A DNA stretch of 64,000 nt from Terriglobia bacterium. GTDB lineage: Bacteria; Acidobacteriota; Terriglobia; Terriglobales; Acidobacteriaceae. Of this stretch, positions 49,601 to 57,282 are shown in pieces; the first letter of the stretch is position 1, and each line of letters begins with the position of its first letter. The position numbers were made by a program, and so were the translations under genes. The notes below the pieces were generated by a model, which saw only the letters and a list, made by a program, of their open reading frames with translations, was not told the DNA's origin and did no database searches. Location: the NCBI GenBank assembly GCA_020073495.1, contig JAIQFD010000004.1, positions 1 to 64,000 on the forward strand, read 5' to 3'.

Positions 49601-52363
49601 CTATTTCGAACTGAGCGCCGCTGTTCGTGTCGCTAGCGCGCGCTCCAACTCCGTGAAGATCCCTGTCGCCGATTGCGGTCGCCGCTCCGGCTCCGGCGCC
49701 AAGCTGCGCGTGAAAAATTCCTTCCAACTCTCGGGCGCCCATGGCAGGTGGACCGCCACAGGGGTAAAGCGCCCAGCAAACATCGCCTCCCGCCATTGCG
49801 GCGAACCCTCAACCGGAAAGGGTAATCGCCCAGTGAGCGATTCGTAGAGCACAACCGCCAGCGCCCACAGGTCAAAAGCCGGAGTGGGAGCGCAGCCTCG
49901 CATCTGCTCTGGGCCCATGTAGGGCGCCGTACCCACGACCACCCCCGCCGTGGTGTCGCGAGTGGCCTGTGTGTCCTCAGTCACAGTCTTAACCAGGCCG
50001 AAGTCGAGGATTTTTGCGACCTCGCCATCCTCGTTGCGGGCCAGGAAAATGTTCTCCGGTTTCAGGTCGCGGTGGATCAGCCCCCGCCGATGGCCAGCTT
50101 CCACGGCTGCGCAAATGCCGCGAAAAACTTCCAGCACCCGCTCCGGCGACAGGCGTCCGGCCCGCTGGATCTCTTTGCGGAGCGAGCAGCCGTGCAGCAG
50201 TTCCATGATCAGGAAGGCGCGCGAACCCGCGAGGCCGTAGTCGAACACGGTAACGACGTTTGCGTGCGAGAACGCGGCAGCTGCCTGAGCTTCCCGCCGA
50301 AATCGCTGGGCGGCGTTGGTGCTGCCGATCAACTCCTCAACGATCAACTTGGCGGCGACGTCGCGCTCCAGGGCGGTATCACGCGCCGCGTACACCGCTC
50401 CCATGCCGCCCCGCCCAATGCGTCGGTCAAGGCGATAGCGGCCGGCAAGCAGGCGCGGCGCTCGCACCTTCACCAAGGAACAGGCGTGTTGCGAGCAGGC
50501 CGACGCGCCCGGTTCGTAACACCGCCCGCATTCGGGGCATTCGAGGAACGCCTCTTCGGCGCCCACCGCCACCTGCGGACGCTCCAAAAGCAATGCCAGG
50601 CTAGAAGCGGTAGAGCCTAGCAGCTCGAGATCTTCACGACTGTACGGCTCTTCCGACCGTTTGGGCCCAAGCGCCAGCATAGCCTCGCGCTTGCCTCCGG
50701 CCATGGCAATCGGCATCAGCACATCCAGCCGGTACTCCAGCAGCAGCGCGGATTCGGCCGCCGGCAGGTTTTGTCCCCACTCGCTGGCGGGCGCGATGCG
50801 CAGCGGAGCTTCCAGCAGGCGGATCATGCCGATGAACTTGGCATTGGCCACTAACTGCGGCGGTGCCGAACTGGCCGGCGATGCGGCGATCGCGGTAAAT
50901 AGCGATTCTCCCGCTTCCTTGACGTAAACGGCGGCAAATTCTGCGTGCAGCGCTGTTTCCACCTTGGCCGAAACCTGGGCGGACGCCCGCTCGAAGCTGC
51001 TGGCAGCGCGCAGATCATCAACAATGCTGCGCAGCAACATTTGTGCGTCGTAGCGGTCGCGGAAAAAGCGGCGATCCAGCGCGTCCAGCCAGGCCTGTCG
51101 CTTGCTATGCGCCAACAGCGCCAGTGCGGCCAGCGCACCGTAAACCCAGCCGCGCGAGCGCAGGATCTCGGCTATTGTGTTCTGGCCGTGAGCGAGCAGG
51201 TCCATCAGCAGCAGCAAGGCGAGCACTGGCACCGCCGCGAGCAGCGCACGGCGCGCGACCGCATACTGCAGGCCCTGGCGCACGATCACGCGTACATCGA
51301 AGATGCGATGCCGCAGCACCGCATAGGTCAGTGCGCAGGGAAAAGTAAAGCTGACGATAATGAGCAGCGGTCCAAGTACGGGGTGAATGTAGGGCCGCGC
51401 AATCGGGTGGTTGGCTCCCATGTTGAGCGCAAACAACCCGGGAATGGACACGATCCAGGAAACTGCCAGTCCCGCCACCACCACGCGCACGCGCCGCCGC
51501 TCGTTGACGTCATCCAGCCTGCGATAATTTGCGGCCAGCACTAACAATGCTCCCGCTGCAAACACAAGAAACAAAGGAATGGTCGTCGGTATGCTCCAAT
51601 TCGGAATGCCGTCTCGCAGAGCCTGCGGCTGGTACGCGATGCGATACCAGTCGGGAAACGAGACCATGAACATAACCAACACCAGCGCCCACGCCGCCGC
51701 ATAGGGCCAGAGCGAGCGAAACAGCCGGCGGGGAAACATGGCGCAGAATGTGAACATAATCCCAGCCATGCCCGCGACATTACAGAAAAACGGGAACACC
51801 AGTAGCAACGCCACCGCTGCCGGCAAATGCCGCAAAACCACTGCGGTGCCCGTGCCGAACAAACCGGCTGCACTGACAACGCAGGCCACCAGCCAGGCCG
51901 CCAGCAGCGCCACCTTGTCCCGTGGCCGTTGCCATAGGATGAGAAAGACCAGCCCAAAGCCGAGGACTTTCAGCGCCATTATGACCGGGAAAACGGAGTT
52001 AGGTACTATCCCCTGTCTCGTGCGTCGGGTCGAGACCAGTCTTGCGCTCAGGGGTTTCCCGTCGCGTTCCGCCTCCACCGCCTGAGGTTTGCCGATTTCC
52101 ACTTGTGCCCGCACCGCCACCCAACTGAAGTAATTCCGTGTGCGGATCCCGTCCACCCGAAGCAGCGCGTCGCCGGGGCGCAGTCCGGCCCGCTCGGCCG
52201 GTCCCCCCGGAGCAATACGGAGCAGGATCATCCGATCGCTGGCGAAGTCGAAGTTGGCGCCAACTGCTTCCGGCCCGAAGCGGTTGCAGTAGACGATAAA
52301 CGCGCCGTACAGGACGAACGTTGCGGCCAGGAACCACAGCCACCACGGCGCGCGCTCGCCCAT
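49601..52363 (-). CDS. PDZ - multi-TM - GAF - zinc ribbon - serine/threonine kinase fusion
   Basis: 920 residues. After TM1 (about 8-26) comes a PDZ-like domain (about 38-110, PGGPAERAGLRPGDALLRVD), then about eight to ten spans (about 125-430), a GAF-like domain (about 455-600), a zinc ribbon (CPECGRCYEPGASACSQHAC) and a C-terminal Hanks kinase with GRGGMGAVY, VAAK, HRDLKPENIF and DFG. The activation segment has YMGPEQ instead of YMSPEQ. The kinase is at the C-terminus, unlike most bacterial kinases of this class. The start at 52363 is favoured by GGGAGG; ATG at 52384 is in frame. Confidence 0.85.
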   Translation of the reverse strand: MGERAPWWLWFLAATFVLYGAFIVYCNRFGPEAVGANFDFASDRMILLRIAPGGPAERAGLRPGDALLRVDGIRTRNYFSWVAVRAQVEIGKPQAVEAERDGKPLSARLVSTRRTRQGIVPNSVFPVIMALKVLGFGLVFLILWQRPRDKVALLAAWLVACVVSAAGLFGTGTAVVLRHLPAAVALLLVFPFFCNVAGMAGIMFTFCAMFPRRLFRSLWPYAAAWALVLVMFMVSFPDWYRIAYQPQALRDGIPNWSIPTTIPLFLVFAAGALLVLAANYRRLDDVNERRRVRVVVAGLAVSWIVSIPGLFALNMGANHPIARPYIHPVLGPLLIIVSFTFPCALTYAVLRHRIFDVRVIVRQGLQYAVARRALLAAVPVLALLLLMDLLAHGQNTIAEILRSRGWVYGALAALALLAHSKRQAWLDALDRRFFRDRYDAQMLLRSIVDDLRAASSFERASAQVSAKVETALHAEFAAVYVKEAGESLFTAIAASPASSAPPQLVANAKFIGMIRLLEAPLRIAPASEWGQNLPAAESALLLEYRLDVLMPIAMAGGKREAMLALGPKRSEEPYSREDLELLGSTASSLALLLERPQVAVGAEEAFLECPECGRCYEPGASACSQHACSLVKVRAPRLLAGRYRLDRRIGRGGMGAVYAARDTALERDVAAKLIVEELIGSTNAAQRFRREAQAAAAFSHANVVTVFDYGLAGSRAFLIMELLHGCSLRKEIQRAGRLSPERVLEVFRGICAAVEAGHRRGLIHRDLKPENIFLARNEDGEVAKILDFGLVKTVTEDTQATRDTTAGVVVGTAPYMGPEQMRGCAPTPAFDLWALAVVLYESLTGRLPFPVEGSPQWREAMFAGRFTPVAVHLPWAPESWKEFFTRSLAPEPERRPQSATGIFTELERALATRTAALSSK

Positions 52364-52475
52364 GGGCGCCTCCCAACACTTCATACCTATCAGACCGCTC
52401 GACCATCAACAGAGGGGTCGGGTCGTGAGTGGGGATAAAGCTGTATAGACGGTAGGAGTGATCGAGTTCTTCAGC

Positions 52476-52491
52476 AGTGACGGCAGTCACA
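52476..52491 (-). promoter_or_regulatory. CRP-like site upstream of the PDZ-kinase gene
   Basis: AGTGA-CGGCAG-TCACA, 110 bp before the gene on the minus strand. A TATACA box at 52447-52442 lies slightly further than the usual distance. Confidence 0.45.
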
Positions 52492-52510
52492 GTGGTTGGT
52501 GGTCACCCGT

Positions 52511-52535
52511 TAACTGTCGATAAATCGCCTGAGCA
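52511..52535 (+). repeat. Left part of repeat unit R7, split by the IS1595 element
   Basis: TAACTGTCGATAAATCG plus the target duplication CCTGAGCA. The right part continues at 54846. Rejoined, it matches R3 and its tail at about 41 of 48 bases. Confidence 0.65.
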
Positions 52536-52548
52536 CACGATTATTTAC

Positions 52549-52577
52549 TTGACGCAACACCTATATCTACGGATACT
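52549..52577 (+). promoter_or_regulatory. Promoter of the passenger hydrolase, rooted in the inverted repeat
   Basis: TTGACG within the left inverted repeat, a 17-bp spacer, then GATACT. This would make the passenger self-sufficient for expression after transposition. Confidence 0.45.
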
Positions 52578-52659
52578 CGCAGCAATGGGCTCCCGTTCGA
52601 CCTGTCCACGCCATATCTCCGCCGTCTATCTCCCCCCCCGTCGGTCTGGTAGGCAGCCA

Positions 52660-53661
52660 ATGACAATCGGGCTTGGAGTGCTCTGCGAGAGCGGCAAGTG
52701 CATCGTCATGGCTGCGGATACACGCGGCACGTTCCCTGATGAATTGCGAATCGCGGCGCATGAGCAAATAGGAAAGCAGTTCGACTTGCCGCGTCGCTTC
52801 GGCTGCAACATAGCGGGCGACTCTGGCTTGTGCTGGGGAGTGAATTCGGAACTGCATCAGCAAATGGAATCGCTGCCAGAAGAGTTCGGTCCCGACCACA
52901 TCAGGAATGCCATACGTGAAGCGCAGTTCTACGAGTTAACCAACCTAGCCAACTACGCGCTCAAGCGTCATCTCGGCATCACGGTTGGCGAGTGGAAAAG
53001 CGAGACACTCCCCGCCTGGCTCCGAGAGCAGGGAAAGAAAATAATCAATACAACGACCCTGCCGATGCAAATTGCTGTTGGCGGGTTCTGTAGCAATGGT
53101 GCGGCTCTGTGGCAGGCCGATTTCGCAAATCCGCCAGATATCCGGGAGTGGTCAGCCATCGGCAGCGGATCGCCAGCAGCCGTGGATGCATTGTGCCGGA
53201 GCAAAACGGAAGTACACATCACCCTGCAACGCGCCGTGTTCAGCGTGACGCTAGCCCTTCGCGCGGCAAGGCGCCACGCGAAGAAGATGAACCCTAACAA
53301 TCCTGATATCGGGAGGCCAGCGGATTATGTGGTCATCACTCCGAAGTACTTCCGGCGACTTCCGGCCCAACATCCCGACTTGCTGAAGATGATGCGAAAA
53401 TACAGCAACAAGACCCTCGATGACTTAGATCGTGATGATGACGCGCGGCTGGCACTTCTGCGCGCGATGTATTTCCCAGGAACCACACAGATGGAGTATG
53501 CGCTTGGGTTGCGTCGCCCCGTGTTCGACAAGTTTGTGTGGCGCGGGAAAGGAATTCACTGTGATGGGGAGACGTTGCGGATATTGAGCGGCACGTCGCT
53601 TAACGTCGCGGCCAGTTTACAGAACTTGCAGCCGGGAGCATTGGAATTGGAGCCAAACTGA
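52660..53661 (+). CDS. Proteasome/HslV-like Ntn hydrolase carried by the IS1595 element
   Basis: 333 residues from ATG 52660. MTIGLGVLCESGKCIVMAAD then TRGT is the opening of proteasome beta/HslV proteins: removal of Met1 would expose Thr2 as nucleophile, D20 fits Asp17, and K39 in IGKQFDLP fits Lys33, followed by CNIAGDSG. WSAIGSGSPAAVDAL (about 164-178) matches HslV AIGSGG. The C-terminal 120 residues are an extension not found in HslV. An in-frame ATG at 52585 would add a 25-residue N-terminal leader. The last 106 bases are overlapped antisense by the small gene at 53556. Substrate and unfoldase partner unknown. Confidence 0.75.
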   Translation: MTIGLGVLCESGKCIVMAADTRGTFPDELRIAAHEQIGKQFDLPRRFGCNIAGDSGLCWGVNSELHQQMESLPEEFGPDHIRNAIREAQFYELTNLANYALKRHLGITVGEWKSETLPAWLREQGKKIINTTTLPMQIAVGGFCSNGAALWQADFANPPDIREWSAIGSGSPAAVDALCRSKTEVHITLQRAVFSVTLALRAARRHAKKMNPNNPDIGRPADYVVITPKYFRRLPAQHPDLLKMMRKYSNKTLDDLDRDDDARLALLRAMYFPGTTQMEYALGLRRPVFDKFVWRGKGIHCDGETLRILSGTSLNVAASLQNLQPGALELEPN

Positions 53662-53765
53662 ATCAGCGCGTGATAGGCGGAGCTAGAGGGGATTGTGACC
53701 TTGAAGACGTTGAACTTCGCACACGACGGACATTCGAAAGAAAACTCGATTACGTAATCCTTCAC
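53556..53765 (-). CDS. Small zinc-ribbon peptide coupled to the IS1595 transposase
   Basis: 69 residues starting GTG, overlapping the transposase stop as GTGA. Cysteine pairs CPSC (12-15) and CKFC (46-49) suggest a zinc ribbon. Tight coupling to the transposase argues it is real and may act in transposition or its control. Its 3' half is antisense to the end of the hydrolase gene. Confidence 0.55.
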   Translation of the reverse strand: MKDYVIEFSFECPSCAKFNVFKVTIPSSSAYHALIQFGSNSNAPGCKFCKLAATLSDVPLNIRNVSPSQ

Positions 53766-54643
53766 GCAGTAAGCCTTTCGAACGTGAGCGTGGGCGCGGT
53801 AACCATGTGGCGCAGGGTATCGAGGAATAGATCGTGATTCTTGCGGCGGTTAAACCGGAACGTCATTTCGTCCAAGTAGGCGGGGAGATGCTTGGCACTG
53901 ACCTTGTGCCAGCTTCCCATGATGCCGCGCTTGAGCAGAGAGAATGCGCTTTCGACTGTGTTGGTGTGAATATCACCTTGGACGTAAACCTTGTCTCGAT
54001 GCCGGATGGTTTTGTGCTTCGACCCATGGACCCCGGCTTTAATCATCGCTTTGGGATAGGCAGGGAGTTCGTCGGTGACCATCACTTCCACATCGGTGCT
54101 GACGTTATCTCTGATGTACTGCGCCAACGTGCCGCTCTTGGCGTCCGACGCATGGAAGAACCGCAGATCTCCGCCGCGCTGCCGGATACCGATGACGATT
54201 TCCTTGTTCTTCTTCTGCCCCATGCCGCGCTCTTTGCCACCTACATACGTTTCGTCCATCTCTACCGTGCCATCCAGCATGGGACGCGCTTCCTTCATGG
54301 CGGCGCGGAGTCTGTGGCAGAGATACCATGCGGTTTTGTAGCTGACTCCGATTGTGCGCTTGATTTGATTAGCAGAGATTCCCTTACGCGCCTCGCAGAG
54401 CAGAAGAGTAACGGTGAACCACGTTTGCAGCGGAAGGTGCGAGTCGTTAAAGATCGTGCCGGACAAAACGGAAAATTGGTACTCACATTCGCGGCAGTCG
54501 AATTGTTTGCGAGAATGAATCCACAGAATGTCTTTGCTCTTGCAGCGAGGGCATTCAACGCCATGAGGCCAGCGAAGTTTCGTAAGGATTTCGCGGCATT
54601 TGTCGTCGGTATCGAACATCCGATTGAGGTCTAGGAGAGTCAT
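53762..54643 (-). CDS. IS1595-family transposase (ISXO2-like)
   Basis: 293 residues. N-terminal zinc ribbon C31-x2-C34 ... C50-x2-C53 followed by FSVLSGTIF; catalytic DDE core with D130 in VEMDETYVGGKERG, D191 in VTDELPAYPKA and E231 in HTNTVESAFSLLKRG, ending in RFNRRKNHDLF. The gene looks intact. Its ATG at 54643 shares a CATG with the divergent small gene at 54642. Confidence 0.93.
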   Translation of the reverse strand: MTLLDLNRMFDTDDKCREILTKLRWPHGVECPRCKSKDILWIHSRKQFDCRECEYQFSVLSGTIFNDSHLPLQTWFTVTLLLCEARKGISANQIKRTIGVSYKTAWYLCHRLRAAMKEARPMLDGTVEMDETYVGGKERGMGQKKNKEIVIGIRQRGGDLRFFHASDAKSGTLAQYIRDNVSTDVEVMVTDELPAYPKAMIKAGVHGSKHKTIRHRDKVYVQGDIHTNTVESAFSLLKRGIMGSWHKVSAKHLPAYLDEMTFRFNRRKNHDLFLDTLRHMVTAPTLTFERLTA

Positions 54644-54782
54644 GGCAGAACCTCACAAGAAAAAGCAGAAGCGGAAGATGGGGAGGCCCCTTGAAGACGT
54701 GCCCCTGCGGAAGCTTGTAAGCAGCGTAAAGAAAGAGCTGCGGATGCAACTCGCGGCTGCCGAGAAACCAAAGCGCGACTGA
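54642..54782 (+). CDS. Small basic peptide gene divergent from the transposase
   Basis: 46 residues, MAEPHKKKQKRKMGRPLEDV then PLRKLVSSVKKEL, very rich in Lys/Arg, with a possible helix. TAGGAG lies 6 bases before the ATG, whose first two bases overlap the transposase start codon on the other strand. A DNA- or RNA-binding role is possible. It may regulate the transposase. Confidence 0.45.
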   Translation: MAEPHKKKQKRKMGRPLEDVPLRKLVSSVKKELRMQLAAAEKPKRD

Positions 54783-54845
54783 GGCTTACCGTCATGCAAG
54801 CCAAAGATAGCAACTCTGTTTCGTTGTGTCAAGTAAATAATCGTG

Positions 54846-54880
54846 CCTGAGCACATGTGTGCGCTTTTTCTTCGCCTTTT
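54846..54880 (+). repeat. Right part of repeat unit R7
   Basis: The duplication CCTGAGCA, then CATGTGTGCGCTTTTTCTTC, matches the right arm and tail of R3. Confidence 0.65.
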
Positions 54881-55177
54881 GGACCGCAATCACGCCGCAG
54901 TCCTGACAGTTTGACAGTTGTTGACAGCATTTTTGCTAAATTCTCTATACGAGAAAATTCGAACACATTTTTGTTGAAAATACTGTCAGGTACTCTCAAT
55001 GCGGGCTTAAATCTTGCTTCGCGACTCGTGCGATCGCACGCCGGTTTTCGATGCGCGAAAACTGTATCCAAAACTGTAACCACCACCTGTTTCTACCAAT
55101 GGATATGGATGGATACGTATGAATACAACTTGTTGGAAACGTTGCAACCCGTTGATTGCAAACGGCTGATTCCGAAA
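54854..55177. other. AT-rich intergenic stretch with an orphan promoter
   Basis: Tandem TGACAG units at 54903-54927 lead into TTGACA (54921), a 17-bp spacer and TCTATA (54944), a good sigma70 promoter with no recognisable gene downstream. AATTCTC/GAGAA form a loose inverted repeat next to it. It may be a leftover promoter of the lost integrative element. Confidence 0.4.
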
Positions 55178-55222
55178 CTCTTAATCAGTAGGTTGAAGGT
55201 TCGATTCCTTCCGCGCTCACCA
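55178..55222 (+). other. 3' fragment of tRNA-Lys(CTT), probable integration site
   Basis: Anticodon loop CTCTTAA, then TCAGTAGGTT, the T arm GAAGG-TTCGATT-CCTTC, acceptor strand CGCGCTC, A and CCA. The 5' half (acceptor GAGCGCG, D arm) is absent: the bases before the anticodon loop (CCGAA) do not pair with TCAGT. A 3' half of a tRNA next to an integrase is the standard trace of tRNA-targeted integration. Confidence 0.75.
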
Positions 55223-55239
55223 GCTTTTTCAACAACTTA

Positions 55240-55392
55240 CTAATTCACCAGTTCCGGGTTGTGACGCAGATTGTGACATTCGGCCTGCGCGACGTTCCTA
55301 CTGTCGATAGCTTGCCGGATCGCCTCAATTCCCGGATGCTGGTAAATCATCGCCGTCTGAGCACTGGAATGTCCCAGTGCTTTCGTCACCGC
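55240..55392 (-). pseudogene. int: Tyrosine recombinase (integrase) C-terminal remnant
   Basis: The last 50 or so residues survive: KALGHSSAQTAMIYQHPGIE contains the conserved His of LGHSS and the catalytic Tyr. The upstream part is replaced by a dispersed repeat at about 55391. It is adjacent to the tRNA fragment, as expected for the att-proximal integrase of an island or prophage. Confidence 0.75.
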
Positions 55393-55926
55393 GGCGCTGA
55401 AGCGCCGCACTACCTCCTTTTCGATGCGCAGTGGCGCAGCCCGCAGCGGATCCCACCAGGTCTCGCCTACGGCGCGACTAGGGTGGGGCACCCGCAACAT
55501 ATTTTGCTCTCCGAAAGGGTGGGGCAGCCCCCTGCCCTAGTTGCCTCGCACTGGCGGGTGGCCGGGGCTTTCGCCTATCACCGATTATTCACCTAATCAA
55601 ATCCTTGAGGGCACAATTTTCGCCCCTTCGACCTCGCTGAGGGTAGGGGTCCTTCGACTCGGCGCGCCCAAACCCGGGGCGCACCTCGCTCAGGATGACC
55701 CCATTTAAAGTGTGGTAGTTGCGACCCCTTCGACTTCGCTCAGGGGAGCCCCTGTCTCGCCTCCGGCGCGACAAGGGTGGGGCACCCGCACTTCAGTAAC
55801 ATATTGATGTGAAAGTACTTACGCTCGGCGTGTCACCCCTCTCTGTGATGCTCCTCACTGCGGGATGCCCGTCTGGGGAGCAGCATAGTGTGTTGGTCAA
55901 TTCATACCGCGGTCATAGAGGCTGCC
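55393..55926. repeat. Region of dispersed repeats upstream of the carbamoyl-phosphate cluster
   Basis: It contains GCGCTGAAGCGCCGCACTAC, several GGTGGGGCACCCG-type pieces (near 55485, 55515, 55770) and a block from 55623 with CGACCTCGCTGAGGGTAGG, CTTCGACTCGGCGCG, CGCTCAGGATGACC and CTTCGACTTCGCTCAGG. The same families occur at 14519-14810. The last 85 bases hold the CRP-like site and promoter of the next operon. No gene is seen. Confidence 0.55.
55844..55859 (+). promoter_or_regulatory. CRP-like site upstream of the carbamoyl-phosphate operon
   Basis: TGTGA-TGCTCC-TCACT. CATAGT at 55884-55889 is a possible -10, 32.5 bp from the centre. Confidence 0.6.
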
Positions 55927-57282
55927 ATGAAAAAGGTCGTCATTCTCGGAGCGGCGGGGCGCGATTTTCATAATTTCAACGTCGTGTTCCGCCACGATCC
56001 CGCTTACCAGGTCATCGCGTTCACCGCCACCCAGATCCCCGACATCGCCGGCCGCAGTTACCCGCCGGAACTGGCGGGGCCTCTATATCCCAAGGGCATC
56101 CCGATCCTGGAGGAAAAAGAGCTGGAGAAGATCATCCACGAGCACGACGTGGACGTGACCGTCTTCTCTTACAGCGACATCTCGCACCAGAACCTGATGC
56201 ACCTGGGCTCGCGGGCGGTGGCGGCGGGCGCTGATTTCTGGCTGCTGGGCGCGAGGCGCACGCAGCTCGCGGCCAAGGTGCCGGTCATCAGCGTCTGTGC
56301 GGTGCGCACCGGATGCGGCAAGAGCCCGGTATCGCGCGCCGTGGCGGCGGAACTCCGGCGGCTGGGATGGAAGCCGGTGGTGGTGCGGCATCCCATGCCC
56401 TACGGCAACCTGGTGGCGCAGGCGGTGCAGCGCTTCGCGACGCTGGAAGACCTGGAGCGGCACAAGTGCACCATCGAGGAGCGGGAGGAGTACGAGCCGC
56501 ACATCGTGAACGGCACGACCGTCTACGCGGGGGTGGACTATGAGGCCATCCTGCGGCAGGCGGAGAACGAGGCGGACGTCATCCTGTGGGACGGCGGCAA
56601 CAATGACACGCCCTTTTACCGCTCCGATCTGGAGATCGTGGTGGCCGACCCGCACCGTCCCGGACACGAGCTGGCTTACTATCCGGGCGAGGTGAACCTG
56701 CGCCGGGCGCAGGTGGTGATCATCAACAAGGTGGATACCGCCGCCATCGAGTGCGTGGACGTGGTGCGGCGCAACGTGCGGCTGAACAATCCGGCGGCGA
56801 AGGTGATCGAGACGGCGTGCCGCGTCAACGTGGCGGACCCGGAGCAGGTCCGCGGCAAACGCGTGCTGGTGGTGGAGGACGGCCCGACGCTTACCCACGG
56901 CGAGATGCCGTACGGAGCGGGCGTGGTAGCGGCGCGGCAGTGCGGCGCCGCCGAGCTGGTTGACCCGCGGCCCTATGCGGTGGGCTCCATCCGCACCACC
57001 TACGAAAAGTATCCCCACATGAACCGGCTGCTGCCCGCCATGGGCTACAGCGACATGCAGCGCCATGAGCTGGAAGAGACCATCAACAGCGTGCCCTGCG
57101 ACCTGGTACTGGTGGCCACGCCGGTAGACCTGGCACGCATCATCAAGCTGAACAAACCCGCGGTGCGCGTGACCTACGAGATCGAGTGCATCGCCAGGCC
57201 GACGCTGGCCGAGGTGCTCGTCGAATTCACCAGCATCACCGCGCACCAAAGGCTGGAAGCGGTTGCGGGAGCGGCGTTATGA
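55927..57282 (+). CDS. Cyclic 2,3-diphosphoglycerate synthetase-like GTPase
   Basis: 451 residues. VISVCAVRTGCGKSPVSRAV holds a P-loop variant (TGCGKS), VILWDGGNNDTPFYRSDLEI and VIINKVDTA follow. The family is annotated after the archaeal cDPG synthetase, but bacterial members commonly sit beside arginine or carbamoyl-phosphate genes, so its reaction here is uncertain. It heads the operon; its TGA overlaps the next ATG. Confidence 0.8.
   Translation: MKKVVILGAAGRDFHNFNVVFRHDPAYQVIAFTATQIPDIAGRSYPPELAGPLYPKGIPILEEKELEKIIHEHDVDVTVFSYSDISHQNLMHLGSRAVAAGADFWLLGARRTQLAAKVPVISVCAVRTGCGKSPVSRAVAAELRRLGWKPVVVRHPMPYGNLVAQAVQRFATLEDLERHKCTIEEREEYEPHIVNGTTVYAGVDYEAILRQAENEADVILWDGGNNDTPFYRSDLEIVVADPHRPGHELAYYPGEVNLRRAQVVIINKVDTAAIECVDVVRRNVRLNNPAAKVIETACRVNVADPEQVRGKRVLVVEDGPTLTHGEMPYGAGVVAARQCGAAELVDPRPYAVGSIRTTYEKYPHMNRLLPAMGYSDMQRHELEETINSVPCDLVLVATPVDLARIIKLNKPAVRVTYEIECIARPTLAEVLVEFTSITAHQRLEAVAGAAL

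Larger units (their letters stand above)
52536..54845. mobile_element. Complete IS1595-family transposon with passenger genes
   Basis: A 2310-bp element. Its ends are the inverted repeats CACGATTATTTACTTGAC (left 52536-52558, right 54823-54845) extended with one mismatch to 23 bp, and it is flanked by an exact 8-bp duplication CCTGAGCA (52528-52535 and 54846-54853). An 8-bp duplication fits the IS1595 family. It encodes a zinc-ribbon DDE transposase, a coupled zinc-ribbon peptide, a basic peptide and a proteasome-like hydrolase. Base composition is visibly more AT-rich than the flanks. Perfect ends and duplication indicate recent insertion. Confidence 0.93.

Noticed and set aside
55062-55085. 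Pho-box-like CTGTATC...CTGTAAC
   Set aside because: Period is 12 rather than 11, the first half is imperfect and no gene follows.
55146-55222. A complete tRNA gene
   Set aside because: Only the 3' half pairs; acceptor 5' strand, D arm and the 5' side of the anticodon stem are absent.
54857-55243. 128-codon frame between the IS1595 element and the tRNA fragment
   Set aside because: Begins within the repeat tail, covers the orphan promoter and the tRNA fragment, and shows no protein-like pattern.
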